Origin: an uncultured Pseudomonadota bacterium | GTDB lineage: Bacteria > Pseudomonadota > Gammaproteobacteria > Steroidobacterales > Steroidobacteraceae | Assembly (NCBI GenBank): GCA_903879335.1 | Contig: CAIRLC010000010.1 | Location: 62,001 to 126,000, forward strand | Direction: 5' to 3' | Length of the DNA: 64,000 nt | Shown here: positions 7,557 to 16,032 of the stretch, one piece after another | Layout: each line of letters begins with the position of its first letter | How positions within the stretch are numbered: position 1 is the stretch's first letter | Made by a program: the position numbers and the translations under genes | Notes under the pieces: model-generated | The model's database searches: none | Told to the model about the DNA's origin: nothing | The model's input: only the letters and a program-made list of their open reading frames with translations

Positions 7557-9809
7557 ATGAACGTGAGTCGCGGATTGCTTCGATTTATCGCAGGGATTGC
7601 GGCAGCCATGGGCCTTGCGGCCTGTCAGCCGGCATCGACGACTGCGCCCGCGCAGCCGAGCGTGGTGGCGATTGCGGCACTGCCAGCATCGTTCTCGTTG
7701 CCGGAAGGGCACACGCAGGCGATCGCGGTCCAAGCCGTGCTCTCAGATTCCACCAAGCCGCCGATCGACGTGACCTCCGGGTCATCCTTCTCGACCTCAG
7801 ATGCCCGTGTGGCGACGGTCGATTCGCGTGGCATCGTGACCGCAATGCACAGTGGTTCGACGCAGATACATATACTGCATTCGCAATCCGGCAAGCAGAC
7901 CACGGCCACAGTCACCGTCCCGCAGGCCGCACTGGCGGGGATTCTCATTTCGCCGTCGCAAGTCGCGGTCGCGCCTGGGGCGACAACCACGATCGGAATC
8001 ACTGCCGTTTATGCGGACGCCGCGCAGTCTGCGTTGCTGTCTGGCGTCACCTTCGTATCCGCAGATCCCTCAATCGCGACGGTCGACGCGCAAGGTGTCA
8101 TTACTGGCGTGAAGTCGGGATCGACGTCGATCACGGCGACAGACACGGCCTCCGGTAAGAGCGCGGTCGCGGCCGTGACCGTGGGGTCCAGTTATGCGGT
8201 GCTGTCCTTCAACGATCCTACGCAAATCTACGCGCTGACCCCCTTCGGTGGTGAATACGCGAGTTTGGTGTCTGCCGGCGTTCCACCGGGCGGCCCCGCC
8301 GGCACGGTGGTGAAGATCACGAAACCTGCGGGTGCGCCATGCTGGGCGGGCACAACGCTGTCCGTCGGTGGCCAGCTCTCCATCGGAACCTTGCCGTTCT
8401 CGGCATCCGCGACCGTCATCACGGTGCAGTACTACGCCCCAGCAGCAGGCTTAGACGTCAAACTGAAGGCCGAGAACGCATCGGATCCAGGAATTAGCGT
8501 CGAAGTGGACGTCATCACGACAGTGGCCGGCTGGCAGGTGCTCACCTTCGACTTCTCCAAGCAGGCGGCGGGCACCGCGGCTCTGGATCCCCGTCAGACG
8601 TATAACAAGCTGTCGATCTTCGGTGATTTCACCTGCTCCAGCAGCGGCGCTTCGCCGGGCGCGGATGAGGTGTTCTATGTGGGGCCTGTGACCTTCGTGG
8701 GCTCGTCTGGACCGTCGGCAGCGCCCTTGCCGTTGCCGATCCCGAGTTACGCGATCATGGATTTCAACACCAGCGGCGTGACCTACACGATGACGCCCTT
8801 TGGTGGCGCTGGCGCGTCGCTGACGCAGACGGCTGTCCCCGGTGGCGGTCCGTCCGGTTGGGTCGTTGGGTACGACAAGACGGCGGGTGCGCAGTGCTGG
8901 GCTGGCGCCACGATGTCCGTGGGCTACAACTTCTCCATCGGCACCGTGCCATTTGCGCCCGGGGCTACGAAGATCACGGTGCCGGTCTACGTGCCGGTGG
9001 CGGGCGTCGACATTAAACTGAAGCTTGAAGACGCCAATAATCCCGGTGTCACGGTCGAGACCGACGTGATTGCTTCATCTGTGGGTTGGCAGACATTGAC
9101 CTTTGACATGGCGACACCGGCGCCCGGCACGGCGGCGCTGGATTACACCAAGACCTACAACAAGCTGTCGTTCTTCGGTGACTTCACCTGCAGTAATGGT
9201 GCCGCCGCGCCGACCGCCGATGAGGTCTTCTATGTGGGGCCATTGACCTTCGTGGGTGCGGCAGCACCCTGGGCGCCGCCACTCGTGGCGCCGGTCATCA
9301 CGAGCACCTATCAGACGGTCAATTTCGATGATCCGACCAAGACCTATCCCACCTCAGATTTCGCGGGTGACGTGAGTAGCGTTGGTGCAGGCCCGGCGGG
9401 TAGTAGCGGCAGTGTGCTGAAGATCATTAAGAGCGCTAATTCAGCGCTCTACGCCGGCACGCTGGTCGGTGATTCGGGCACCTCGGCTGCGCCGACTGTT
9501 GGCCTCATTCCCTTTAGCGCGACTCGGACCACCTTCACGGTCAACGTCTGGGCGGCTCAAGCGGGCCTCGATGTGAAGCTCAAGTTCCAAGACGCTTCGG
9601 GGGCGCACACCGTTGAAACGGATGCGGTCACGACCGTTGCCGGGGCTTGGAGCCCATTGACCTTCAACTTGGCGAATCCGGCTCCAGGTACGCCTGCACT
9701 GGATCCGACGCAGAGCTTTACCACGATGGTGATCTTCCCAGACTTTGGCAGCACGCCGGTGGCGGATGAAGCGGCGATGTACTTTGATGACTTTACCTTG
9801 CTGCCCTAG
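7557..9809 (+). CDS. Large lipoprotein: two Big2 Ig-like domains and three repeated beta-sandwich modules
   Basis: A 750-residue protein, starting at the ATG at 7557 behind a GAGGG ribosome-binding site. The lipobox is LAAC with Cys23. Residues about 35-115 and 125-205 are bacterial Ig-like (Big2) domains with the typical V-A-T-V-D-x-x-G-x-V/I-T pattern. Three copies of one module of roughly 165-185 residues follow, starting near residues 213, 398 and 585. Each opens with a F-(N/D)-(D/T) motif and contains D-(V/I)-K-L-K and W-x-x-L-T-F. The design (anchor, Ig spacers, tandem sandwiches) fits an outer-membrane glycan-binding protein. No hydrolase motif is visible. It is the last gene before a strong hairpin at 9817. 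Confidence 0.75.
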   Translation: MNVSRGLLRFIAGIAAAMGLAACQPASTTAPAQPSVVAIAALPASFSLPEGHTQAIAVQAVLSDSTKPPIDVTSGSSFSTSDARVATVDSRGIVTAMHSGSTQIHILHSQSGKQTTATVTVPQAALAGILISPSQVAVAPGATTTIGITAVYADAAQSALLSGVTFVSADPSIATVDAQGVITGVKSGSTSITATDTASGKSAVAAVTVGSSYAVLSFNDPTQIYALTPFGGEYASLVSAGVPPGGPAGTVVKITKPAGAPCWAGTTLSVGGQLSIGTLPFSASATVITVQYYAPAAGLDVKLKAENASDPGISVEVDVITTVAGWQVLTFDFSKQAAGTAALDPRQTYNKLSIFGDFTCSSSGASPGADEVFYVGPVTFVGSSGPSAAPLPLPIPSYAIMDFNTSGVTYTMTPFGGAGASLTQTAVPGGGPSGWVVGYDKTAGAQCWAGATMSVGYNFSIGTVPFAPGATKITVPVYVPVAGVDIKLKLEDANNPGVTVETDVIASSVGWQTLTFDMATPAPGTAALDYTKTYNKLSFFGDFTCSNGAAAPTADEVFYVGPLTFVGAAAPWAPPLVAPVITSTYQTVNFDDPTKTYPTSDFAGDVSSVGAGPAGSSGSVLKIIKSANSALYAGTLVGDSGTSAAPTVGLIPFSATRTTFTVNVWAAQAGLDVKLKFQDASGAHTVETDAVTTVAGAWSPLTFNLANPAPGTPALDPTQSFTTMVIFPDFGSTPVADEAAMYFDDFTLLP
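8193..9806 (+). repeat. Three tandem copies of an unrecognised beta-sandwich module
   Basis: Within the 750-residue lipoprotein, copies begin at about 8193, 8748 and 9309. Copies 1 and 2 are the most alike: both keep C-W-A-G, a G-x-x-x-S-I-G-T-x-P-F segment, Y-N-K-L-S-(I/F)-F-G-D-F-T-C and A-D-E-V-F-Y-V-G-P. Copy 3 is shorter and has lost both the Cys-Trp and the second Cys. In copies 1 and 2 the two conserved Cys could form a disulfide. Confidence 0.75.
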
Positions 9810-9816
9810 TCACTGA

Positions 9817-9852
9817 GATAGCGCCGACCGCGCGGATGCGGTCGGCGCTATC
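9817..9852. terminator. Strong hairpin ending the glucan operon
   Basis: A perfect 15-bp stem (9817-9831 with 9838-9852) closes a 6-base loop, eight bases after the lipoprotein stop codon. There is no T-run, so it may stop transcription with Rho or protect the 3' end. It separates the operon from the GPH transporter gene. Confidence 0.7.
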
Positions 9853-9941
9853 GACTCGGGTGGGACCGAAATACACTGAAACGGGCTGTCGTTACGCTGA
9901 GGGGTTGCGTAAGGGCAAGCTGAACATGCGGAGCGCAGATA

Positions 9942-11309
9942 ATGACAACGACCGACCGCGCACGATTATCGTTCTTCGATAAGATCGGCTACGGATTTGG
10001 GGACTTCGCGTCTAATTTCTTCTGGCAGATGTTTGCCATCTATATCGCGAAGTACTACACCGACGTCTTCATGCTCGGCGCTGCGGCCATGGGCACGATG
10101 ATGCTGGTGACGCGCTCGGCCGATGCCATCATTGATCCATTGATTGGCATTGTGGCGGATCGCACCCGGACGCGCTTCGGTCGCTTTAGGCCTTATTTGC
10201 TGTGGTTTGCACTGCCCTTGGCCTTAGCGGCGGTCGCGACATTCACAGTGCCGGCGCTTGAGGGTGGAGCGAAATTAACCTACGCCTACATCACGCTGAC
10301 CTTGCTGATGTTCTGCTACTCGGCCATCAACATTCCTTACTCCGCGCTCTTCGGCGTGTTGACATCCGATGCGACGGAACGCAGCACGGTGTCGGCCTAT
10401 CGGTTTGTGTTTGGGTTTTTGCCGATCTTTATCCTGGTGAATGCCACGGATCCGATGGTGCGATATTTCGGGGGATCCAGTGTCGCGCCGCGTGGTTGGC
10501 AAGCCGCGATGATCGTGTACTCCGCGGTGGCCGTCGTCTTTTTTGTGCTGACGTTTTTGCTGACGCGAGAGCGGGTGCAGCCGGTCGCCGACCACCGCCA
10601 GAATCTCCGCCAGGATTTGCGCGACTTACGCGCGAACCGTCCGTGGATGATTTTGAGCCTCGTCGGCATTGCCGCCTTGACCTGCGGGAACATGCGCAGT
10701 GCCGTGATGTTGTACTACTTTGATTACGTCGTACCCGGCGGCCACGGGGCCTTCGGTACCGCAATGACCATCGGCGCGATTGCCTTTCTGGTCGGGGTTG
10801 CAGCCTCTGCGCCACTCGTCCATCGATTCGGTAAGAAGCCCTTTTATATGTGGTCGACGCTGGCCACGGCCGCTCTGCTGGTGGGCTTCTACTTCGTGCC
10901 CGTCACAAACTTGCACGCGATTTGGGTCATGCACGGTTTGATCAGCCTCGCGATCGCGCCCACCGCGCCCATTATTTGGTCGATGTATGCCGATACGGCT
11001 GATTATTCAGAATGGAAGAGCGATCGGCGCGCCACGGGTCTCGTGTTTTCAGCAGCCTCGTTCTCGCAGAAAGTCGGCTGGGCTTTCGGTGGCGCGGGTA
11101 CTGGATGGTTATTGGAGTATTTCGGTTACCACCCGAATGTCGCCCAGTCACCGGGTACCGTGCAGGGCATCATGTTGATGATGAGCGTGATTCCAGCGGT
11201 GATCGCCGTGCTGGCCGCTGTCGCCTTGCGTTTCTACACTCTGGATGATGCGGCAGTGAGCCGGATGGCGCAGGAACTGGTACCGCGCCGGGCAGCGGCC
11301 AGCGCTTAA
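9942..11309 (+). CDS. GPH-family (MFS-type) glycoside/cation symporter
   Basis: A 455-residue inner-membrane protein with about 12 hydrophobic segments. The N-terminus (KIGYGFGDFASNFFWQM) and the loop DRTRTRFGRFRPY are hallmarks of the glycoside-pentoside-hexuronide:cation symporter family, whose MelB-like members import di- and oligosaccharides with H+ or Na+. GGAG lies eight bases before the ATG. In this context the likely cargo is laminaribiose or short beta-1,3-gluco-oligosaccharides feeding the GH1 enzyme. It follows the glucan operon on the same strand after a hairpin, so it may have its own promoter. I saw no copy of the GAAAGCGCTTTC site in front of it. Confidence 0.87.
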   Translation: MTTTDRARLSFFDKIGYGFGDFASNFFWQMFAIYIAKYYTDVFMLGAAAMGTMMLVTRSADAIIDPLIGIVADRTRTRFGRFRPYLLWFALPLALAAVATFTVPALEGGAKLTYAYITLTLLMFCYSAINIPYSALFGVLTSDATERSTVSAYRFVFGFLPIFILVNATDPMVRYFGGSSVAPRGWQAAMIVYSAVAVVFFVLTFLLTRERVQPVADHRQNLRQDLRDLRANRPWMILSLVGIAALTCGNMRSAVMLYYFDYVVPGGHGAFGTAMTIGAIAFLVGVAASAPLVHRFGKKPFYMWSTLATAALLVGFYFVPVTNLHAIWVMHGLISLAIAPTAPIIWSMYADTADYSEWKSDRRATGLVFSAASFSQKVGWAFGGAGTGWLLEYFGYHPNVAQSPGTVQGIMLMMSVIPAVIAVLAAVALRFYTLDDAAVSRMAQELVPRRAAASA

Positions 11310-11731
11310 TTTGGCTCAGCGTCGAGATGCTTGCGCAACACCAAGACGTTGCGGCCGTCTACGAGGGCGTAACTGACGGCATCCATCAGGGTGCGAATCA
11401 GATGGACGCCAAGACCGCCAATGGGCCGGTCTTCTAAGGGCGCGGTCACATCCGGTTCAGGCGCCGCTAGTGGATCAAACGGCGCCCCATTGTCGCGGAT
11501 GGTCAGTTCGACCCACGAGTCTTCATGTCGCAACGTAAATTCGGCCCGCACATCGGGTCGATCGCGACTGCCGTGCATCACGACATTCATGAAGACCTCT
11601 TCCAGGGCCAATTCGAAGGGGAAGAGGGTCGCCGGCGGTAGCTGGCAATTGGACCAGAACTCGAGCAAAAAGGACTGCAGCGGCGCTAGCGCCGCTGCAT
11701 CCGCGCCGACCTCAGTCCGAGACTCGCTCAC
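11306..11731 (-). CDS. RsbW-like serine kinase / anti-sigma factor (HATPase domain)
   Basis: A 141-residue protein consisting of one histidine-kinase-like ATPase fold. It shows the N-box (ELALEEVFMNVVMHG), the G1 box (DNGAPFDP) and a G2-type loop (GGLGVHLIR), the layout of RsbW/SpoIIAB-type partner-switching kinases. In such systems the kinase either holds a sigma factor or phosphorylates a STAS partner on Ser. Its start overlaps the stop of the STAS gene (ATGA), so the two proteins are probably made together. Its end overlaps the convergent GPH gene by four bases. No sigma factor or PP2C phosphatase gene lies in the window, so the target is unknown. Confidence 0.85.
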   Translation of the reverse strand: MSESRTEVGADAAALAPLQSFLLEFWSNCQLPPATLFPFELALEEVFMNVVMHGSRDRPDVRAEFTLRHEDSWVELTIRDNGAPFDPLAAPEPDVTAPLEDRPIGGLGVHLIRTLMDAVSYALVDGRNVLVLRKHLDAEPN

Positions 11732-12081
11732 GCGCTGCGTCCGACCTTTTCGAGCGCACCCGCGCGATCGGCCAGCACATCAATGATGCGACCGAAGCCA
11801 CTGACATCGAATACTTCTTTGACCGCGGCCGTCAGTGCGTACACGGCAAACGGGACGTTGGCGGCTTTCGCTGCCCGTGCGCCGACGAGGAATACGCGCA
11901 AGCCGGCGCTTGACACGTAGTCAAGCGTCGCGCAGTCGAGGAGGACAGCATTCCCGGCAGCGGCGGCTGCAGCGATGGACGCTTCTAAATCCTTCTGAAA
12001 TGCGCCTGCCGCTTCGAAATCGAGCCGGCCGGTGGCATGGATGGTGGTCGTTTTGTGGTCGTTATCGTGTGTGACGTTCAC
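11728..12081 (-). CDS. STAS-domain anti-sigma-factor antagonist
   Basis: A 117-residue protein using a GTG start at 12081, chosen because AGAGG stands seven bases before it and the STAS fold begins right there. An open frame extends further upstream but is low-complexity and overlaps the next gene. The STAS signature DYVSSAGLRVFL contains the Ser that partner kinases phosphorylate. It overlaps the RsbW-like gene by four bases and lies 22 bases downstream of the GPP34-like gene. It probably counteracts the RsbW-like partner. Confidence 0.87.
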   Translation of the reverse strand: MNVTHDNDHKTTTIHATGRLDFEAAGAFQKDLEASIAAAAAAGNAVLLDCATLDYVSSAGLRVFLVGARAAKAANVPFAVYALTAAVKEVFDVSGFGRIIDVLADRAGALEKVGRSA

Positions 12082-12103
12082 GGCGTAGCCTCTGAAATAA
12101 AAC

Positions 12104-12757
12104 TCAGTGAATGGAAAGCATGATCGCGTGGGCGCGGACTTCAGCGTCCGCCCGGATCGCGGACTCGACGCCGCGGACCACGAGGTCCAGGCCGCCGATT
12201 TCAGCAATACGTTCTGCCAAGCGAGCAACTTCGGATTTGGACATGAAGGCTTCCAGCAAACCGCCGGCAACCGCCAGACCGATGAGCATGGAATCATCCG
12301 GTGTGGGCAGTCCCTCGGAGAGGAGGGCGGCCAGAATGCGCAGCTTGGCTTCCTTCTGCTCCTTGCCGCCGTCGTCGATCGGGTATCGGCGTGCGCGTAA
12401 GGCCCACAGGAAGCGCTTCTCAGCCTGATGCAGGATCCCGCGGCGCTGCAAATGAGCCAAGGTCATGCGAACGAGGTCCGGCGAGTCGCCCTGCAGCTCG
12501 AGCACCCAGCGCTCCGTGGTCTGCACGGGGCCTGCGGCAATGACTTCTAAGACCCGGTCCTGTGCTTCTAGGCCCGTGGGCTCGGTGCTCAAGACGTTCA
12601 GACCTTGCAGGTCCGCATCGACCCGGCCGGCTTTGTTGAGATCGACGATGCATGCACCCACCAAGGCCATCGCGAAATTCGGCGAACCGGCTGTGTAGGC
12701 GATTCGACCGTCGTCTTCAACGGCCAGCAGGGTGAGTTCCTCAGTAAGGCTGATCAC
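12104..12757 (-). CDS. GPP34 (GOLPH3/Vps74-like) domain protein
   Basis: A 217-residue protein. I place the start at the GTG at 12757, since GGGAGAA lies six bases upstream. The N-terminus ISLTEELTLLAVEDDGRI, the later GACIVDLNKAGRV, the RGIL segment and the C-terminal PDDSMLIGLAVAGGLLEAFM follow the GPP34 family (Pfam PF05719). Eukaryotic members bind phosphatidylinositol-4-phosphate at Golgi membranes. The role of bacterial members is unknown and they are better known from actinobacteria. The gene sits directly upstream of the STAS and RsbW-like genes on the same strand, which suggests a membrane or stress-signalling task. That link is inference. Confidence 0.8.
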   Translation of the reverse strand: MISLTEELTLLAVEDDGRIAYTAGSPNFAMALVGACIVDLNKAGRVDADLQGLNVLSTEPTGLEAQDRVLEVIAAGPVQTTERWVLELQGDSPDLVRMTLAHLQRRGILHQAEKRFLWALRARRYPIDDGGKEQKEAKLRILAALLSEGLPTPDDSMLIGLAVAGGLLEAFMSKSEVARLAERIAEIGGLDLVVRGVESAIRADAEVRAHAIMLSIH

Positions 12758-12826
12758 GGCACTTCTCCCATTAAGGACCCCGATTATAGGCATGATCTTG
12801 CTCGGACGCTGTGACGCGACGCATCG

Positions 12827-13336
12827 CTAGTGCGTGATGTCACTCCATTCGGCGAATGTGGCGGCCTGACCGACCCGGCGACCATCGCGATCGAGGACGT
12901 TCCAAACGGTCGCGGATCGGATTTGGAAGCGACGGCCGGAGGCGGCAATACGGATGCCCGCGTAGTCATCGCAGTACCCCTCGACCATCACCCGGGCCAG
13001 CAGTCGAGTGCGCTCGGCTTGTTCATCCGCCTCAGCCGAATGTCGTGAGGGCAGGCCGACGAGCGTGCTCCAGGGGTATTCGAAGAGCCGTTGGGCGGTC
13101 CGATTGGCATAGATAAAGTGAGGGTCCTCGCGACCGTCGTGGGCGAGTAACACGAATGGCGCCTCGTACGCGCGCAGCGCGTACTCGGTGACAGACTCGC
13201 CATAGGCCCGCGAGAGTAGGGGTCGCCCGGTGAGGACCTCGTAGCTGGAGAGGATCGGCAGCGCGAGATCGGCGCGGTGATGGTTCACAGGGCTTGGGCT
13301 TGGATAGCCCGTTTCAGTGCGATCGAAAATGCTCAA
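12827..13336 (-). CDS. MEKHLA-domain protein (PAS-related)
   Basis: A 169-residue protein with an unusual TTG start at 13336, supported by AGAGAGG seven bases upstream. The MEKHLA domain (Pfam PF08670) is easily seen: VLLAHDGREDPHFIYANRTAQ, then LFEYPW, then LVGLPSRHSAE, then the C-terminal GQAATFAEWSDI. The domain is related to PAS sensors and is found alone in bacteria and at the end of plant HD-ZIP III regulators. Its ligand is unknown. The gene lies 69 bases upstream of the GPP34-like gene on the same strand and may supply the sensory input to that operon. Confidence 0.85.
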   Translation of the reverse strand: MSIFDRTETGYPSPSPVNHHRADLALPILSSYEVLTGRPLLSRAYGESVTEYALRAYEAPFVLLAHDGREDPHFIYANRTAQRLFEYPWSTLVGLPSRHSAEADEQAERTRLLARVMVEGYCDDYAGIRIAASGRRFQIRSATVWNVLDRDGRRVGQAATFAEWSDITH

Positions 13337-13447
13337 CGCAAGCCTCTCTAGAGATTATAAAAACTTGACAAGAATATGAAATCAATTAACTAAATTAGAA
13401 ATAACTTGAAATTAAATTTCGAATTCTATGAATGGAAGAGAGTGTAT
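13337..13447. other. AT-rich intergenic patch
   Basis: This stretch is about three-quarters A+T, against about 40% in the rest of the window. It includes a minus-strand TATAAT (13354-13359) and a plus-strand TTGACA (13365-13370). Neither makes a convincing complete promoter at normal spacing. It separates the MEKHLA gene from the end of the methyltransferase gene. Confidence 0.5.
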
Positions 13448-14071
13448 TTAGAATTTTATATACACGTATAAACGGTTTTTTACGTGAGGCTCTGCGCGCG
13501 GTAGCGACTGGAATGGAGCGCCCACGTGGACGAGTGACCAGCGTCCCTCAGCGACCAGCTGGCCGAGCGCGGCATGGAAGTCCGGCTGCTCCACATCGGC
13601 GCGCAATGAAAAGATAGCGTACCCGCCAGGACGAAGGATGCGCGCTAACTCGTCCAGCGAGGACGCTGGCGCATGCCCAGGCGTGAAGGCCCCGGCCACC
13701 GTGACGGCATCGAAGCGCTCGTCAGCGTAGGGTAACGGTTCGCCCAAGGCCGCACACATCAGGGGGCCGTAGACCTTTTTGCGGCGGGCGACCTCAAGCA
13801 TCCCCGACGACAGGTCCAGGCCTTCGACGTGGGTGAACCCATAGCGGGCGAGGTGCTCGCCGATCAGGCCGGTGCCGCAGGCGGCATCCAGAATGAGGGC
13901 ATCACGGGGTAGCAACCAGGCGACGAGCCCGGCCACAATCTCAGGCATCCGCCAGTCGTGACTGCCAACCAAGACCTCGTCATAGCTCTCGGCAACGCGG
14001 TCGTACTCGGCGGCCAGTTCACTCGGCGTGCGGGCGGCGTAGACGCGGTCGGCGTCAAATAGGTCGGACAT
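13448..14071 (-). CDS. Class I SAM-dependent methyltransferase
   Basis: A 207-residue protein starting at the ATG at 14071, behind a textbook GGAGGG site. A much longer open frame upstream lies antisense to gph and is not used. The S-adenosylmethionine-binding motif I is LDAACGTGLIG, followed by the acidic end of strand 2 (VEGLDLSSGMLEVAR) and a motif (LRPGGYAIFS) typical of UbiE/Tam-like enzymes. The substrate cannot be told. The last dozen codons run into the AT-rich patch and use A/T-rich codons, unlike the rest of the gene, so the C-terminus may have been altered by insertion of foreign DNA. Confidence 0.82.
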   Translation of the reverse strand: MSDLFDADRVYAARTPSELAAEYDRVAESYDEVLVGSHDWRMPEIVAGLVAWLLPRDALILDAACGTGLIGEHLARYGFTHVEGLDLSSGMLEVARRKKVYGPLMCAALGEPLPYADERFDAVTVAGAFTPGHAPASSLDELARILRPGGYAIFSLRADVEQPDFHAALGQLVAEGRWSLVHVGAPFQSLPRAEPHVKNRLYVYIKF

Positions 14072-14167
14072 CAAAGTTCCCTCCTCCAGAGCGCGCAGTG
14101 TCTCGCGAGCGTGGAATTGTCTCAAGCACGCTATGGGCGCAAGGCTCGGCGGTGGCAAAATAGGGAG

Positions 14168-14872
14168 ATGACTACGTTCATTCATCGCCCCTTGGCCGCC
14201 GTTCTGTTCGATCTCGACGGGACACTGCTCGACACCCTGCCGGATATCGCGACCGCATTGAATCGAGCGCTCATGGCCGAAGGGTATGACGCACTCCCCT
14301 TGGAGACGGTCCTTGAAGGGGTGGGGCGTGGCGCTGCGGTGCTGGTCGAGCGCATGACGGCCGGTCGGCCGGTGGATGCGGCGACTCGCGAGCGGATCTT
14401 GGCGGGCTTCTTTACGCATTATGAGGCGCTGCATCACGCGGCAGACGCAGCCGTCCAGCCCTTCCCCGGGGTGCGAGAGTGTCTCGATCAGTTGCGCGAA
14501 CACGGCTATCGCTTGGCGGTTGTCACCAATAAGCGGCGGGACTTGGCCTTGCGCTCCCTCGCCGATGGCGGCGTCTTGGATGCCTTTGAGCTGGTGGTCG
14601 GTGGCGACACCTGCCGCGAGCGCAAGCCGCACCCGGAACCTTTATTGCACGCGCTGCAACAGATGGGCTTGCCGGTTGAGGCGGCCTTGATGGTCGGCGA
14701 CTCCTCAAACGACGTGGATGCTGCCCGCGCTGCGGGGATCCCTGTGGTCGTTGTCCCCTACGGTTATAACGGTGGCGAAGATCCGCGCGCGCTGCCGGCC
14801 GATGCCCACGTCTCCGGACTTGCCGAACTGCCGGGCCTGCTGGCCGCCATCCCGGCGCAGGATTGGGCATAA
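14168..14872 (+). CDS. gph: Phosphoglycolate phosphatase (HAD superfamily)
   Basis: A 234-residue HAD-family hydrolase that removes phosphate from 2-phosphoglycolate. Motif I is VLFDLDGTLLDTLPD with the nucleophile Asp. Motif II is the Thr in VVTNK, the conserved Lys lies in RKPHPEP, and the motif III acidic pair is in MVGDSSNDVDAARAAG. The ATG at 14168 follows GGGAG with almost no spacing, which is unusual, but no better in-frame start exists. It diverges from the methyltransferase gene and lies 44 bases upstream of fba. Other small phosphosugars could be substrates of so general a family. Confidence 0.85.
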   Translation: MTTFIHRPLAAVLFDLDGTLLDTLPDIATALNRALMAEGYDALPLETVLEGVGRGAAVLVERMTAGRPVDAATRERILAGFFTHYEALHHAADAAVQPFPGVRECLDQLREHGYRLAVVTNKRRDLALRSLADGGVLDAFELVVGGDTCRERKPHPEPLLHALQQMGLPVEAALMVGDSSNDVDAARAAGIPVVVVPYGYNGGEDPRALPADAHVSGLAELPGLLAAIPAQDWA

Positions 14873-14916
14873 TCGCGGCTTATTGATTCCAAATCACTCG
14901 ATCGAGGACTACCCGA

Positions 14917-15954
14917 ATGGCTTTCATCTCGCTTCGCCAGCTCCTAGACCACGCCGCCGAGCACGACTATGGCGTGCCGGCTTTTAACGTCAATAATCTT
15001 GAGCAGGTCGTGGCGATCATGAGCGCCGCCCAAGAAACACGCAGCCCGGTCATCTTGCAGGCCTCCGCCGGCGCACGTAAATACGCCGGTGAGCCGTTCC
15101 TGCGTCACTTGATGCTCGCGGCCGTCGAGTCCTATCCGGACATCCCCGTGTGCGTCCACCAGGACCACGGCACGTCGCCTGCGGTCTGCCAAGCCTCGAT
15201 CCGTTCGGGATTCTCGAGCGTGATGATGGATGGCTCGCTGATGAGCGATGGCAAGACGCCGTCGAGCTACGACTACAACGTGGGCGTCACCAAGCTTGTG
15301 GTTGAGATGGCGCACCCGGTCGGCGTGTCGGTCGAAGGCGAACTTGGCTGCTTGGGTTCGCTCGAGTCGGGTGAGGCCGGTGAGGAAGACGGCGTGGGCG
15401 CCGTCGGCAAACTCACGCACGACATGCTGCTCACGGATCCCGAACAGGCCCGTGACTTCGTGGCCAAGACGGGCGTTGATGCGCTGGCGATCGCCATCGG
15501 CACCAGCCACGGCGCCTACAAATTCTCGCGCAAGCCGACCGGCGACATCCTCGCGATCGACCGCATCGCCGCGATCCATGCCGCCTGCCCGAACACCCAT
15601 TTGGTGATGCACGGTTCGTCCAGCGTGCCGCAGGAATGGCTGGCGGTCATTCGTGAGTTCGGTGGTGCGCTCAAGGAAACCTACGGCGTGCCGGTGGAAG
15701 AGATCCAGCGCGGCATCAAGAGCGGCGTGCGCAAGATCAACATCGACACGGACATTCGTTTGGCGATGACGGGCGCGATTCGTCGCCATTTTGCGCAGGA
15801 TCCGGCCGAGTTCGATCCGCGCAAATATTTGGCGCCGGCGCAGAAGGCCGCTCAGTCCATCTGCAAGCTGCGCTTCGAGGCCTTTGGCACGGCCGGCCAT
15901 GCCGAACGTATCAAGCCCTTGTCTTTTGATGCGATGGCAAAGAAGTACGCCTGA
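14917..15954 (+). CDS. fba: Class II fructose-bisphosphate aldolase
   Basis: A 345-residue zinc enzyme that splits fructose-1,6-bisphosphate into dihydroxyacetone phosphate and glyceraldehyde 3-phosphate. The zinc-site regions are VHQDHGTSP and [10 protein letters not shown], and the phosphate-binding segment is [11 protein letters not shown]. Length and sequence match the Calvin-cycle subtype of class II aldolases common in proteobacteria, although no RuBisCO is present here. CGAGGA lies upstream of the ATG. It follows gph on the same strand and is closed by a strong hairpin. Confidence 0.93.
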   Translation: MAFISLRQLLDHAAEHDYGVPAFNVNNLEQVVAIMSAAQETRSPVILQASAGARKYAGEPFLRHLMLAAVESYPDIPVCVHQDHGTSPAVCQASIRSGFSSVMMDGSLMSDGKTPSSYDYNVGVTKLVVEMAHPVGVSVEGELGCLGSLESGEAGEEDGVGAVGKLTHDMLLTDPEQARDFVAKTGVDALAIAIGTSHGAYKFSRKPTGDILAIDRIAAIHAACPNTHLVMHGSSSVPQEWLAVIREFGGALKETYGVPVEEIQRGIKSGVRKINIDTDIRLAMTGAIRRHFAQDPAEFDPRKYLAPAQKAAQSICKLRFEAFGTAGHAERIKPLSFDAMAKKYA

Positions 15955-15964
15955 TGCCCTCGAG

Positions 15965-15995
15965 CCGACCGGAGCACTGTACGGGCTCCGGTCGG
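15965..15995. terminator. Hairpin after fba
   Basis: A perfect 11-bp inverted repeat, CCGACCGGAGC with GCTCCGGTCGG around a 9-base loop, begins ten bases after the fba stop. It separates fba from the convergent prolyl oligopeptidase gene. Confidence 0.7.
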
Positions 15996-16003
15996 TCGAC
16001 GCA

Positions 16004-16020
16004 TGACTCCGTCGGAGTCA
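16004..16020. terminator. Second small hairpin between convergent genes
   Basis: TGACTCC-GTC-GGAGTCA is a perfect 7-bp stem with a 3-base loop, 13 bases before the end of the prolyl oligopeptidase gene. It could serve as that gene's own stop signal, but it has no T-run. Confidence 0.45.
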
Positions 16021-16032
16021 GCGCGCCCATCC

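Noticed and set aside
13365-13370. TTGACA on the plus strand in the AT-rich patch
   Set aside because: No plus-strand gene starts within about 800 bases, and no -10 box lies at the right distance.
14072-14632. N-terminal extension of the methyltransferase frame
   Set aside because: The extra codons lie antisense to gph, while a perfect GGAGGG site and ATG mark the start at 14071.
14944-15900. A 318-codon open frame on the minus strand
   Set aside because: It lies antisense to fba and is rich in His and Arg, as expected from the reverse of a GC-rich gene.
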